Source of the DNA: Chryseobacterium sp. CH21
GTDB lineage: Bacteria; Bacteroidota; Bacteroidia; Flavobacteriales; Weeksellaceae
NCBI RefSeq assembly: GCF_004119445.1
Contig: NZ_QICI01000013.1
Coordinates: 1 to 64,000 of the forward strand
Direction of reading: 5' to 3'
DNA length: 64,000 nt
Each line of letters starts with the position of its first letter. Position 1 is the stretch's first letter. The position numbers and the translations under genes are program-made. Shown in pieces: positions 1-7,769 of the stretch. The notes beneath the pieces are model-generated. The model did not search any database, was not told the DNA's origin, and was given only the letters and a program-made list of their open reading frames with translations.

Positions 1-71
1 CTTAAAAGTGCTTCGGGAATAAATTCTAAAACATCTTTAAGTGATATTTTGTGATCTTTAAAAACTGACAT
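1..71 (-). CDS. N-terminal fragment of a protein, possibly an IS4-type transposase (cut by window edge)
   Basis: The minus strand opens with ATG at 71-69 and runs without a stop to the window edge, giving 23 residues that begin MSVFKDHKISLKDVLEF. The start of this stretch resembles the N-terminus of Bacteroidetes IS4-family transposases as I remember them, but 23 residues are too few to prove it. A 14-base inverted repeat lies just upstream (75-89 and 131-145), which would fit the end of an insertion sequence. It could equally be an ordinary gene that continues outside the window. Confidence 0.4.
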   Translation of the reverse strand, partial: MSVFKDHKISLKDVLEFIPEALL

Positions 72-74
72 AAA

Positions 75-145
75 CAATTGATTATCAGCAATAAAGATAC
101 AAAAAATGAAATAATAAAACAAATTAAATGGCTGATAATCAATTA
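75..145. repeat. Inverted repeat upstream of the edge ORF
   Basis: CAATTGATTATCAGC at 75-89 is mirrored by GCTGATAATCAATTA at 131-145, with 41 bases between. It lies directly upstream of the partial minus-strand ORF. It may be part of an insertion sequence end or an operator; the sequence alone does not decide. Confidence 0.45.
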
Positions 146-181
146 ATTAAAATAATAATATTGAATATCTAAAAACAAAAA

Positions 182-204
182 GTCGGAAGAAAAAATCTTC
201 CGAC
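182..204 (-). terminator. Intrinsic terminator of ilvE
   Basis: A 9-base perfect stem (GTCGGAAGA / TCTTCCGAC) with a short A/T loop is followed on the minus strand by a T-rich stretch. It lies 45 bases past the ilvE stop codon. Confidence 0.75.
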
Positions 205-248
205 CATGACTAGGAAAACCCGGCTTTCATATCATTATTTAAATACTA

Positions 249-1319
249 TTAAACTGTTTCTAAAGCATGATCTACAATCACTCTCCATCCGAAAGGATCT
301 TCAGACAGGTTGTTTTGAAGATCTACCAAGTCTTTCTTAAGAAGAGCAGCAAAGCTTTCTTCGTCAGATAATCTTGGAAGCGCCAATTTCTCACCCTGAT
401 ATCCTAAAGCCTGGAACTGAGTGGTTACAACTGCTGTACCTACTCCCCACACTTCTTTAAGAGATCCTCCTTTTAAAGCTTCAATAACTGTTTTTACAGG
501 AATTGGTTCTACTTTTACTTCGATTCCTCTTTTCTTAGCTAACTGGATGAAACTGTCTCTTGTTACTCCGTCAAGAATTTTCTCAGACGTTGGAGGTGTA
601 TAGATCGTATCATTAATTCTTACAAATACGTTCATAGTACCACTCTCTTCGAAATATTCGTGAGTAGCATCATCCGTCCAGATGATTTGCTCGTAACCTT
701 CTTCAATAGCCAACTGAGTTGGATAGAAAGAAGCAGCATAGTTTCCTGCAGCTTTTGCAGAACCTACTCCTCCGTTTGCAGCTCTTGAATAATGGTCAGA
801 AATTTTTACAGATACCGGCTCAGAATAGTAGCTCTTCGCTGGTGTTGCAACAATAGCAAACATATATTTATTAGATACTCTTGCTTTCAAAGCTTCTTCT
901 GTAGCAAAAATCAATGGTCTGATATAAAGAGACATTCCTTCCCCCTGTGGAATCCACTCTCTATCGATATCTACCAATGCTTTTAATCCGTCTAAAAACA
1001 TTTCTTCAGTTACCTCAGGCATCGCAAGACGCTTTGCCGACTTATTGATACGTTCAAAATTCTTTTCAGGCCTGAAAAGGAAAACCTGCCCGTCTTTGTC
1101 TTTATAGGCTTTCATACCTTCAAAACAAGCTTGTCCATAGTTTACTCCCATCATAGCAGGTGTAAATGGTATTGGACCGTAAGGAACTAATTTTACATCT
1201 CCCCATTTTCCGTCTTCGTACTCACATATAATCATATGATCAATGAAAGTACCACCAAATGAAAAATTGTTAGGGTCAAATGTAGAAATTCTGGAGTTTT
1301 CAGTTTTTTGAATTATCAT
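249..1319 (-). CDS. ilvE: Branched-chain amino acid aminotransferase
   Basis: This 356-residue protein is a fold-type IV PLP aminotransferase of the class II branched-chain type, interconverting leucine, isoleucine and valine with their 2-oxo acids in the cytosol. Family features seen are MGVNYGQACFEGMKAY near residue 60, the SAKAAGNYAAS region that carries the PLP-binding lysine near residue 190, EESGTMNVFV near 225 and the GVTRDS segment near 250. Length is normal for the family. The ATG start matches the usual N-terminus. It is transcribed away from mnmD, and a TAAATTTG box lies in the shared spacer. A hairpin terminator follows the stop. Confidence 0.95.
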   Translation of the reverse strand: MIIQKTENSRISTFDPNNFSFGGTFIDHMIICEYEDGKWGDVKLVPYGPIPFTPAMMGVNYGQACFEGMKAYKDKDGQVFLFRPEKNFERINKSAKRLAMPEVTEEMFLDGLKALVDIDREWIPQGEGMSLYIRPLIFATEEALKARVSNKYMFAIVATPAKSYYSEPVSVKISDHYSRAANGGVGSAKAAGNYAASFYPTQLAIEEGYEQIIWTDDATHEYFEESGTMNVFVRINDTIYTPPTSEKILDGVTRDSFIQLAKKRGIEVKVEPIPVKTVIEALKGGSLKEVWGVGTAVVTTQFQALGYQGEKLALPRLSDEESFAALLKKDLVDLQNNLSEDPFGWRVIVDHALETV

Positions 1320-1383
1320 TTTTTAAAATTTTTACGATGTTCTACAAATTTAACATAATTTTCTAAATATAAAAATTTTAGAG

Positions 1384-1391
1384 TAAATTTG
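1384..1391 (+). promoter_or_regulatory. -7 promoter box in front of mnmD
   Basis: TAAATTTG matches the Bacteroidetes TAnnTTTG -7 consensus. It ends only 13 bases before the TTG start codon of mnmD, so the transcript would have a very short leader. No good -33 TTG was seen at the expected distance. Confidence 0.4.
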
Positions 1392-1404
1392 ACAAAAAAA
1401 TAGC

Positions 1405-2078
1405 TTGAAAAGAGAGATTAAGACTACAAACGACGGAAGTAAAACATTGTTTATCAATGATTTAAATGAAAACTACCATTCTCATCATGGAGCACTTCAG
1501 GAAGCAGAACATGTGTTTATTAAAAATGGACTAAATCTAATAAATGATTGCGAAATTAATATTTTAGAACTCGGTTTTGGAACAGGTTTGAATGTTTTGG
1601 TGACAATTAATGAATATTTAAAAACTGACAAAAATCATGTCATTAATTATTTTTCCCTTGAAAAATACCCCATAAATGAATCCGAAGTTAAGGATTTGGC
1701 TTACTTTGAGCTTTTTGACAATCCTGAGTTCAAAAATATTTATCAGAAAATTCATCTGGCAGATTGGGAAAAGTCAGTAGAAATTATTAGTGGATTCAAC
1801 TTAAAAAAGATAGAATGTGATTTTTTGCGCTGAAAGACATTGATCTGCCCAAAATCAATCTGGTTTACTTCGATTGTTTTGGAGCCAGAGTACAGCCGGA
1901 TCTTTGGGAAAAGCCCTTATTTGAACTTGTATCTGACAAAATGGCCATTAACGGATTATTAACCACCTATTCTTCTAAAGGCAGTGTAAGACGAATCCTT
2001 CAGGAACTGAATTTCCAGGTTGAGAAAAAACAGGGACCTCCGGGAAAAAGAGAGATGATTAATGCCATTAAATTGTAG
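1405..2078 (+). CDS. mnmD: tRNA U34 methyltransferase MnmD (apparent frameshift)
   Basis: The protein resembles the Bacteroidetes stand-alone MnmD, the SAM-dependent methyltransferase domain that makes 5-methylaminomethyl-2-thiouridine at the tRNA wobble position. The start is TTG (MKREIKTT...). Family features are the NYHSHHGALQEAEHVF segment near residue 25, the SAM-binding ILELGFGTGLNVL near 52, and a later YFDCFGARVQPDLW followed by KGSVRRIL and GPPGKREM. The frame breaks in a T6 run at about 1821-1826, and one extra T restores a 224-residue protein. The break may be a sequencing error. It is divergent from ilvE. Confidence 0.85.
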
Positions 2079-2201
2079 AATGGAAGCTTGGGGATGGGTG
2101 CCGGATGTTTACAACCGGCTGTTTAATTAATTTTTTATTTTAAAATAATAATCAATATATAAAATTCGTTGATTCAAGATTACTAAAAATAAATAGTATT
2201 A

Positions 2202-2234
2202 AACTTCCAGCTTCGCGCTTCCAACTTCCAGCTT
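2202..2234. repeat. Short GCTGGAAG/TTGGAAG repeat cluster
   Basis: Read on the minus strand, this spacer holds GCTGGAAGTTGGAAGC followed by GAAGCTGGAAG. A related cluster (AAGCTGGAAA...AATTGGAAG) lies at 61039-61063. It looks like a low-complexity intergenic repeat family. Confidence 0.5.
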
Positions 2235-2286
2235 TTTCTCAACAAAATTTCTTACATTAGCTATACAAATATTATACATTATATAT

Positions 2287-2703
2287 ATGATAGATAAGAT
2301 CAACATTAGAGTGTATGCGTGTGCAGTAAAAGATAAACAAGTTCTGACTTTATTTGAGGAATATGCCGGCGAGCCTTTAATGAAATTTCCGGGTGGCGGA
2401 TTGGAATACGGTGAAGGAGTTGTGGAATGTCTGCATCGTGAATTTGATGAAGAACTGAATGTGAAGATCAATATTCTGGAACATTTCTACACTCAGGAAA
2501 ACTTCCTGGTTTCCCGATTCAAAGAAAATGAGCAGCTTCTTACCATATATTATTTAGTAGACATCGTCAATGAGGAAGATTTTATTATTCTGGATCCCTG
2601 TATCGAAAAAACAGAATGGATTGATATAGACAGACCAGACAATCCTTTTCCTCTTCCAATAGATAAGATTGTATTCGATAAATTAAAAGAAAAATTCCTG
2701 TAA
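2287..2703 (+). CDS. Nudix hydrolase
   Basis: This 138-residue protein has a full Nudix box, GGLEYGEGVVECLHREFDEEL, near residues 38-58, giving the Mg2+-binding REFDEE motif. Such enzymes hydrolyse nucleoside diphosphates linked to another group, but the substrate cannot be read from sequence. The length is that of a single-domain Nudix protein. The gene stands alone and is convergent with the DUF4294 gene, with which it shares a bidirectional terminator. Confidence 0.88.
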   Translation: MIDKINIRVYACAVKDKQVLTLFEEYAGEPLMKFPGGGLEYGEGVVECLHREFDEELNVKINILEHFYTQENFLVSRFKENEQLLTIYYLVDIVNEEDFIILDPCIEKTEWIDIDRPDNPFPLPIDKIVFDKLKEKFL

Positions 2704-2725
2704 GTATTCTTACAGGAATTTTTTA
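2690..2725. terminator. Bidirectional terminator
   Basis: TTCCTGTAAG-TATT-CTTACAGGAA forms a perfect 10-base stem flanked by A and T runs, so it can end transcription in both directions. It overlaps the end of the Nudix gene and serves the convergent DUF4294 gene. Confidence 0.85.
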
Positions 2726-2727
2726 TA

Positions 2728-3432
2728 TTATCTTTTAACTTTAAAATCATTGGCTCCGGGATAAGGCTGCAGGTAACCTGAATTCCAATTAGACTGAAGC
2801 AGTGACTCTATAAACTCATCCGTTCTGTTGCTATGAGGATCGTAGCGGTCCTTCAGATCAATATCGGCCATTTTTCCTTTTACATTCCACCAGAAAGCAC
2901 TCCATCCACCTCTTAATTCTTTGATGATTTCAAATACATTTTTTCCGGTAGCTCTGTTCATCAGCTTTGCAAAAACCTGCCCTTCTGTCGTGGTAAGGTC
3001 TCTCAGTTGTTTTTCATACTGATCTGCAAGCATGTTCTGTCTCTCTCTTACAAACTTTCTTTTGGCTTTGCTGTCCATATCGTTCATATCCACCTGAATA
3101 TCTCTGTACTGCTGGAGTGCAGTCACAAATAACGGATATACTCTATACAGCTTTTTATTGAGGAAATAATAGTAATTTTTATCCAGTTGATTGTTAAATC
3201 TTGGTTTATTCACCAAAACCAACTCATCCAGTACAATTACCGGTTCCCCATTCGTCTCATACACTCTGAACTTTTGCTGTTCATCGTAATAGTATTTACT
3301 TCCAAATTCATCTACTTTCAGAGATTCGGGCGGATATTGATTCAGTGGTTTTGCCACTATACCATCTTTTTGTCCGAAAACACTGACTCCAAAAAAGAAA
3401 ACAAAAAGGCAGATAATCTTACTAAAATTCAT
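2728..3432 (-). CDS. DUF4294 domain protein, exported
   Basis: The 234-residue protein is recognised as a DUF4294 family member, known only from Bacteroidetes and without assigned function. The start chosen (MNFSKIICLFVFFFGVSVFGQ) gives a clear signal peptide cut near residue 20; an upstream in-frame ATG at 3468 would bury it. The C-terminal part has a WSAFWWNVKGKMADIDLKDRYDP segment and an acidic/basic helical centre. It is divergent from the M42 peptidase gene by about 50 bases. The role is unknown, probably periplasmic. Confidence 0.8.
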   Translation of the reverse strand: MNFSKIICLFVFFFGVSVFGQKDGIVAKPLNQYPPESLKVDEFGSKYYYDEQQKFRVYETNGEPVIVLDELVLVNKPRFNNQLDKNYYYFLNKKLYRVYPLFVTALQQYRDIQVDMNDMDSKAKRKFVRERQNMLADQYEKQLRDLTTTEGQVFAKLMNRATGKNVFEIIKELRGGWSAFWWNVKGKMADIDLKDRYDPHSNRTDEFIESLLQSNWNSGYLQPYPGANDFKVKR

Positions 3433-3483
3433 TATTTTTACACTTATAAGAACAAAAATTGAACGCAAAAATCATTCCTTTTT

Positions 3484-4557
3484 ATGAAATTTGAAAAGAA
3501 ATCTTTGAAATTTTTAGAAAATTATTTAAACACTTCGTCACCAACCGGTTACGAACACAAAGGACAGGAAGTCTGGATGAACTACATCCGACCTTATGTA
3601 GACAAAATAGAAGTAGACCATTATGGGACCTGTTATGGGATCATCAATCCGGAAGCTGAATTTAAAGTAGTGATTGAAGCTCATGCTGATGAAATTTCGT
3701 GGTACGTTAATTATATTACAGATGACGGATTAATCTATGTTATCAGAAACGGAGGTTCAGACCAAACCATTGCTCCTTCAAAAGTGGTTCATATTCATGG
3801 AGAAAAAGGAATTGTAAAAGGAGTATTCGGATGGCCGGCTATTCATACAAGAACCAATCAAAATGAACCTACACCAAAAATCGAAAATATCTTCATCGAC
3901 TGTGGTGCCACATCCAAAAAAGAAGTGGAAGAAATGGGAATTTTTGTAGGCTGCATGATCACTTACCCTGATGAATTCTTTGAAATGAATGACCGATATT
4001 TCGTCTGCAGAGCATTAGACAACAGAATCGGAGGTTTTATGATTGCTGAAGTAGCGAGACTTTTAAAAGAAAATAAAAAATCTATTCCTTTCGGGCTTTA
4101 TATTACCAATTCTGTACAGGAAGAAGTAGGTTTATACGGAGCAGATATGATTGCAGATACCATCAAACCTAATATTGCAATTGTAACGGATGTTACCCAC
4201 GATACCACTACCCCAATGATCGAAAAGAAAAAAGAAGGAGATCAGAAATGTGGTGCAGGACCGGTAGTTTTCTTTGCACCAAGTGTTCATCATACCATCA
4301 GAGAACTGATTATTGACACTGCAAAAGCTAAAAAAATTCCTTTCCAAAGAGCAGCGGCAAGCAGAGCAACAGGAACAGACACAGATGCTTTTGCCCATTC
4401 TAACGGCGGAGTACCAAGTGCGTTAATTTCCTTACCTTTGCGTTATATGCATACTACGGTAGAAATGGTTGCTAAAGAAGATGTAGGTAATGTGATTAAA
4501 CTTATCTATGAAACTATTCTTAAGATCAAGCCGGAAATGAAGCTGAAGTATCATTAA
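3484..4557 (+). CDS. M42 family metallopeptidase
   Basis: This 357-residue protein is an M42 aminopeptidase (FrvX / glutamyl aminopeptidase type), a cytosolic dinuclear zinc or cobalt enzyme that trims peptides from the N-terminus. Visible metal and catalytic residues are His67 and Asp69 in HADE, Asp179 in RALDNRIGG, Glu213-Glu214 in EEVGLYGA, and a late His in LRYMHTTVE. Family length is usual. A small membrane-protein reading frame begins 5 bases after the stop, so the two may be cotranscribed. Confidence 0.92.
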   Translation: MKFEKKSLKFLENYLNTSSPTGYEHKGQEVWMNYIRPYVDKIEVDHYGTCYGIINPEAEFKVVIEAHADEISWYVNYITDDGLIYVIRNGGSDQTIAPSKVVHIHGEKGIVKGVFGWPAIHTRTNQNEPTPKIENIFIDCGATSKKEVEEMGIFVGCMITYPDEFFEMNDRYFVCRALDNRIGGFMIAEVARLLKENKKSIPFGLYITNSVQEEVGLYGADMIADTIKPNIAIVTDVTHDTTTPMIEKKKEGDQKCGAGPVVFFAPSVHHTIRELIIDTAKAKKIPFQRAAASRATGTDTDAFAHSNGGVPSALISLPLRYMHTTVEMVAKEDVGNVIKLIYETILKIKPEMKLKYH

Positions 4558-4562
4558 TTAAA

Positions 4563-4861
4563 ATGAAAAAAGTTCTTTATTATCTAATCCGAAAGCCAAC
4601 TTTTATATCAGTTTTAACTGCTCTCTTTTTTAGTTATATCTTTTTTTAATGATATATAAAATATTTTATCCTCCTAAAATAGGTTCAGCATATAATATGA
4701 TCCTTGAGATGTTGTTAATCGTTAGTATTGTACCTTTAGGATTATTTATAATTGACAGATTATTAGTTATAAAAATTAATAATATCAAATTAACAATCAT
4801 AGAAGCTGTTGTATTTGGAGGTATTTCCCTGTATTACTTTTTGATTGTTAATCCATTTTAA
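4563..4861 (+). CDS. Small membrane protein (apparent frameshift)
   Basis: ATG at 4563 opens a frame with one hydrophobic segment that ends at 4650. A second frame from 4649 carries two more hydrophobic segments and ends at 4861. Adding one T to the T7 run at about 4641-4647 joins them into a 99-residue protein with three probable membrane helices. I do not recognise the family. It sits between the M42 peptidase gene and rpe, and may be part of that transcript. An alternative is two separate tiny ORFs. Confidence 0.5.
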
Positions 4862-4896
4862 AGAAAGAAATCTAAGTAAAAGTATAAAAAGTAAAA

Positions 4897-5547
4897 ATGA
4901 AAACGAAGCTTATTGCTCCATCCCTTTTATCTGCAGACTTTGGGAACCTGCAAAGAGACATTGAAATGCTGAACAACTCTCAGGCCGACTGGTTCCACAT
5001 TGATGTAATGGACGGCAGATTTGTGCCTAACATTTCATTTGGTTTTCCGGTGATGAAAACTGTGCAGCAGCATGCCAAAAAATTTGTAGATGTTCACCTT
5101 ATGATCGTGGAACCTGAAAAATATGTTGATGAATTCATCAATCATGGTGCCGATCTTATTTCTGTACATTATGAAGCATGTACTCACCTTCACAGAACTA
5201 TTCACCATATTCAAAGCAAAGGGGCAAAAGCGGGTGTCGTTTTAAACCCATCCACTCCGGTATTAATGCTTGAAGACATTATTGCAGATGTAGATCTAGT
5301 ATTGTTGATGAGTGTTAACCCAGGATTTGGAGGTCAGAAATTCATTGAAAACACCTACAAAAAGATTGCTGAAACTAAAGATTTGATCTTAAGCAATAAC
5401 TCTACAGCGCTTATCGAAATTGATGGAGGAGTAAATATTGACAATGCTTCTAAACTTTTTGAAGCAGGAGCTGATGTTCTTGTAGCAGGAAATGCTGTTT
5501 TCTCAGCAGAAAGTCCGGAAAGAATGATTGAACTTTTAAAGATTTAA
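4897..5547 (+). CDS. rpe: Ribulose-phosphate 3-epimerase
   Basis: The 216-residue TIM-barrel enzyme interconverts ribulose 5-phosphate and xylulose 5-phosphate in the pentose phosphate pathway. It shows the signatures SLLSADFGNL at the N-terminus, HIDVMDGRFVPNISFG near residue 34, VDVHLMI near 66, LLMSVNPGFGGQKFI near 138 and EIDGGVN near 175, including the metal-binding His/Asp residues and the phosphate-binding loop. Length is standard. A strong hairpin terminator follows. Confidence 0.97.
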   Translation: MKTKLIAPSLLSADFGNLQRDIEMLNNSQADWFHIDVMDGRFVPNISFGFPVMKTVQQHAKKFVDVHLMIVEPEKYVDEFINHGADLISVHYEACTHLHRTIHHIQSKGAKAGVVLNPSTPVLMLEDIIADVDLVLLMSVNPGFGGQKFIENTYKKIAETKDLILSNNSTALIEIDGGVNIDNASKLFEAGADVLVAGNAVFSAESPERMIELLKI

Positions 5548-5573
5548 AAGATCAGTTTATCTTAATAATAAAC

Positions 5574-5598
5574 AAAAGGCAGCCAATGGCTGCCTTTT
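5574..5598 (+). terminator. Terminator of rpe
   Basis: AAAAGGCAGCC-AAT-GGCTGCCTTTT is a perfect 11-base stem-loop 26 bases after the rpe stop. Its A and T flanks make it usable on both strands. Confidence 0.9.
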
Positions 5599-5764
5599 CT
5601 CTTGTTTGGAATTAAAGTCTTCGTGGTTATAAATCTTTTCTCAACATTTAAAATGTTAAGATCTGTTTTGTCTTGCTAACAACACAAAGATCTAAATAAA
5701 CCGGCAGTTAAACATCCGTAGAAATACCGAATCTATCATTAAGTATTTTCACTTAATCATTCTT

Positions 5765-6256
5765 CTATACTTCCCTGTTCCATACACAGGCACAGACTAC
5801 AAAAATGATTGAAATGACGGAAAAAACGGTTCTTATATTATTCAGAAAGTTCCATCTGTTTTCAAAATTATCACGCATCTGTTTGATTGCTTCTGTTGTA
5901 GAATTGGAAATATCAAACTTATCCAGAGCATCATTCATTGGAACATTTCCGGCGATTGTTACTCCAAAAACACCAATCAGGTAAGCCAGTGTGGCCAACA
6001 GGAGAAAAATAAAAGCCAGCTGATGTCCACGGAACAAAAAAGTAGTTACCGGAAGAAGTATCACCGTTCCCATAAAACTCATAAAAAAGACAGGATTTAG
6101 AATTTCCCGGTTAATATTCTGCATTGCCTTCAGGTATTCCGTATCGGAAAGTTTTCCCAATCCAAGAACAACAGAACATGAATAAGCATAGAAAAGTCCT
6201 CCTATCAAAGCAGTGAGGACAGCGGTAATGATTAATACGAGTGTTGTCATTTTCAT
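5765..6256 (-). CDS. DUF1772 (anthrone oxygenase-like) membrane protein
   Basis: The 163-residue protein has four hydrophobic segments (near residues 5-28, 55-75, 80-105 and 140-160) and the DUF1772 pattern ...FYAYSCSVVLGL... with GNVPMNDALDKFD. DUF1772 proteins are called anthrone-oxygenase-like, but the bacterial role is unknown. It is the third gene of the minus-strand set after the precursor peptide and the MNIO enzyme, 33 bases past the MNIO stop, so it may be cotranscribed with the RiPP-like pathway. Its participation is inference. Confidence 0.75.
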   Translation of the reverse strand: MKMTTLVLIITAVLTALIGGLFYAYSCSVVLGLGKLSDTEYLKAMQNINREILNPVFFMSFMGTVILLPVTTFLFRGHQLAFIFLLLATLAYLIGVFGVTIAGNVPMNDALDKFDISNSTTEAIKQMRDNFENRWNFLNNIRTVFSVISIIFVVCACVWNREV

Positions 6257-6289
6257 ATAATTTGATTTTGGTTATCAGGTAGGAATGAA

Positions 6290-7387
6290 TTAATAAGGAT
6301 TCCATTTTTTAATGATATTCTGGGCTGTCAAAATCATTTCAGCATCCCAGTTTTCCGTTTTAAAATAATGAAAGTCCTGATCTTTAATGACTGCCACATC
6401 TATATTTTCAAAAAGAAGTTGGGTAATTTTGGACTGTTCTTCAAACAAAACAAGATCTTCCAAAGGCTCCTCAGGGAGTTTTATATCCTTCGCATTCCAG
6501 TTTTTTTTCTCTTTTTCTTTCCAGTCTGAAGCAGCGATAATCATTTTAACTTTATCAAAATCATTCAGGAAGTCATCCTTTTCATTATCTGTTTTCAAAG
6601 TATGCCCCAGCCTTTCAATAATAATATATTCCAGATTATGACATTGTGTCAGCACTGAGGGTAAAACAGCAAAAATATCGTCTGGGATAACATCATCATG
6701 CGTATCTCTTCTTACCTGCTTTTTCCCGTAAGCGCTCTCCTGCCAGCTTCCTCCGGAAAGATGAATTTCTTTCACTTTATCCAGCGGATACAAATCTATG
6801 ATTTCCTGCAATCCAATCTCAAAATTGCAGGATTGGCAGTAAATATTATGAAGATCGAGAATCAGGAAACCATTAGTATCTTCTGTCAGTTCATCGAGAA
6901 AAACACCTTGTTCTTTAACATCATCTACAGAAAATGAAAAGGCAAGATTTTCTATCCCCACAGGAATATTCATAACTTCCTGAAGCCTGTACAACCTGTC
7001 TTTTCCTATTTCCAGGGTTTTGGGATTCAAAGATACCGGCAACGGCACTCCCTGGTGAAAATTTTCAGTATTCATAAAACCGAAATGTTCTGTGATATGA
7101 TTGTATTTCCGCAGGGCTACTTCTTCTTTAAGCTTTCTCAGCCATTCTTCCTGCCTACTTGTCCATCTGGCATCAAACAGGGAATAATAAACACCATGCC
7201 CTATTAATCGGTTATTTTCCGCATAAAAATTCAGCAAATCACGAAGCCAGCCTGGTTCATTTGAATGGTAAAGAGTATCAAAAGACCATTCCAGTACATC
7301 CACAGAATTGCTTTGCAATAATGGCAAAAGGGCAGAAACGAAATCTGCTTCTGCCATCATTGATATTCCTAATAGCGGTTTACTCAT
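6290..7387 (-). CDS. DUF692 multinuclear non-heme iron oxygenase (MNIO), RiPP-type
   Basis: This 365-residue protein is a DUF692/MNIO enzyme, the TIM-barrel family of MbnB, TglH and related enzymes that modify cysteine-containing peptides using two or three iron ions. Candidate iron ligands are His101 (ITEHFGF), the IENLAF block 145-150, Asp178-His180-Asn181 (LDLHNIY), His209 (EIHLSGG) and Asp228-His230 (DTHDD). About 110 extra residues follow the core. Its ATG lies 3 bases after the stop of a 73-residue peptide ending GHGCPACGMG, its likely substrate. No separate partner protein is recognised, so the C-terminal extension may do that job; this is inference. Confidence 0.85.
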   Translation of the reverse strand: MSKPLLGISMMAEADFVSALLPLLQSNSVDVLEWSFDTLYHSNEPGWLRDLLNFYAENNRLIGHGVYYSLFDARWTSRQEEWLRKLKEEVALRKYNHITEHFGFMNTENFHQGVPLPVSLNPKTLEIGKDRLYRLQEVMNIPVGIENLAFSFSVDDVKEQGVFLDELTEDTNGFLILDLHNIYCQSCNFEIGLQEIIDLYPLDKVKEIHLSGGSWQESAYGKKQVRRDTHDDVIPDDIFAVLPSVLTQCHNLEYIIIERLGHTLKTDNEKDDFLNDFDKVKMIIAASDWKEKEKKNWNAKDIKLPEEPLEDLVLFEEQSKITQLLFENIDVAVIKDQDFHYFKTENWDAEMILTAQNIIKKWNPY

Positions 7388-7390
7388 ATC

Positions 7391-7612
7391 TTATCCCATT
7401 CCGCAGGCCGGACAACCATGTCCACGAAGCACAAGCGTATCTTGTTTTACTACAGGTTTAGGAGTTCCCGGTTTTTTCTTTTCAATAGTATCCGGTGCAG
7501 TTGCTTTCTTTACTTTTTTAACAGGCTTTTTCGTTTTAGCATTAGGTTTCGTAGTTTGTGCAGAAACTCCTACTGCTAGTAAGCTGGCCATTAATATTGC
7601 TGGAATTTTCAT
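7391..7612 (-). CDS. Putative MNIO substrate: secreted Lys/Pro-rich precursor peptide
   Basis: The start chosen is MKIPAILMASLLAVGVSAQ, a clean signal peptide; an in-frame ATG at 7654 would mask it. The mature part is Lys/Pro/Thr-rich and ends GHGCPACGMG (residues 64-73), with Cys67 and Cys70 as the only cysteines. A Sec signal plus a short C-terminal Cys motif immediately upstream of an MNIO is the arrangement known for MNIO RiPP precursors; a chryseobasin-like group from Chryseobacterium comes to mind. Modification of Cys67/Cys70 is inferred. The gene is the first of a three-gene set. Confidence 0.75.
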   Translation of the reverse strand: MKIPAILMASLLAVGVSAQTTKPNAKTKKPVKKVKKATAPDTIEKKKPGTPKPVVKQDTLVLRGHGCPACGMG

Positions 7613-7686
7613 AATCGATATTTTTTCAGATAAAATTTGCAAGAAGCGTTCCATTTATAAAAATACAACAATAAGTAACGCTTTGA

Positions 7687-7708
7687 TACTATTAATCAAT
7701 AAATAGTA
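7687..7708. promoter_or_regulatory. Dyad between the precursor gene and the fucosidase gene
   Basis: TACTATT at 7687-7693 is mirrored by AATAGTA at 7702-7708. It lies in the spacer between two divergent transcripts, about 75 bases from the precursor start and 60 from the fucosidase start, where an operator could act. Nothing shows which factor binds. Confidence 0.3.
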
Positions 7709-7769
7709 GAAACTATTTTATGGTATAATACATTCTTTATTTATATTTAATGTTAAAATAAATCTATCT

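Noticed and set aside
7308..7706. 132-codon plus-strand frame opposite the MNIO precursor
   Set aside because: It is antisense to the precursor and MNIO start, and its hydrophobic look comes from the Lys/Pro codons of the precursor read backwards.
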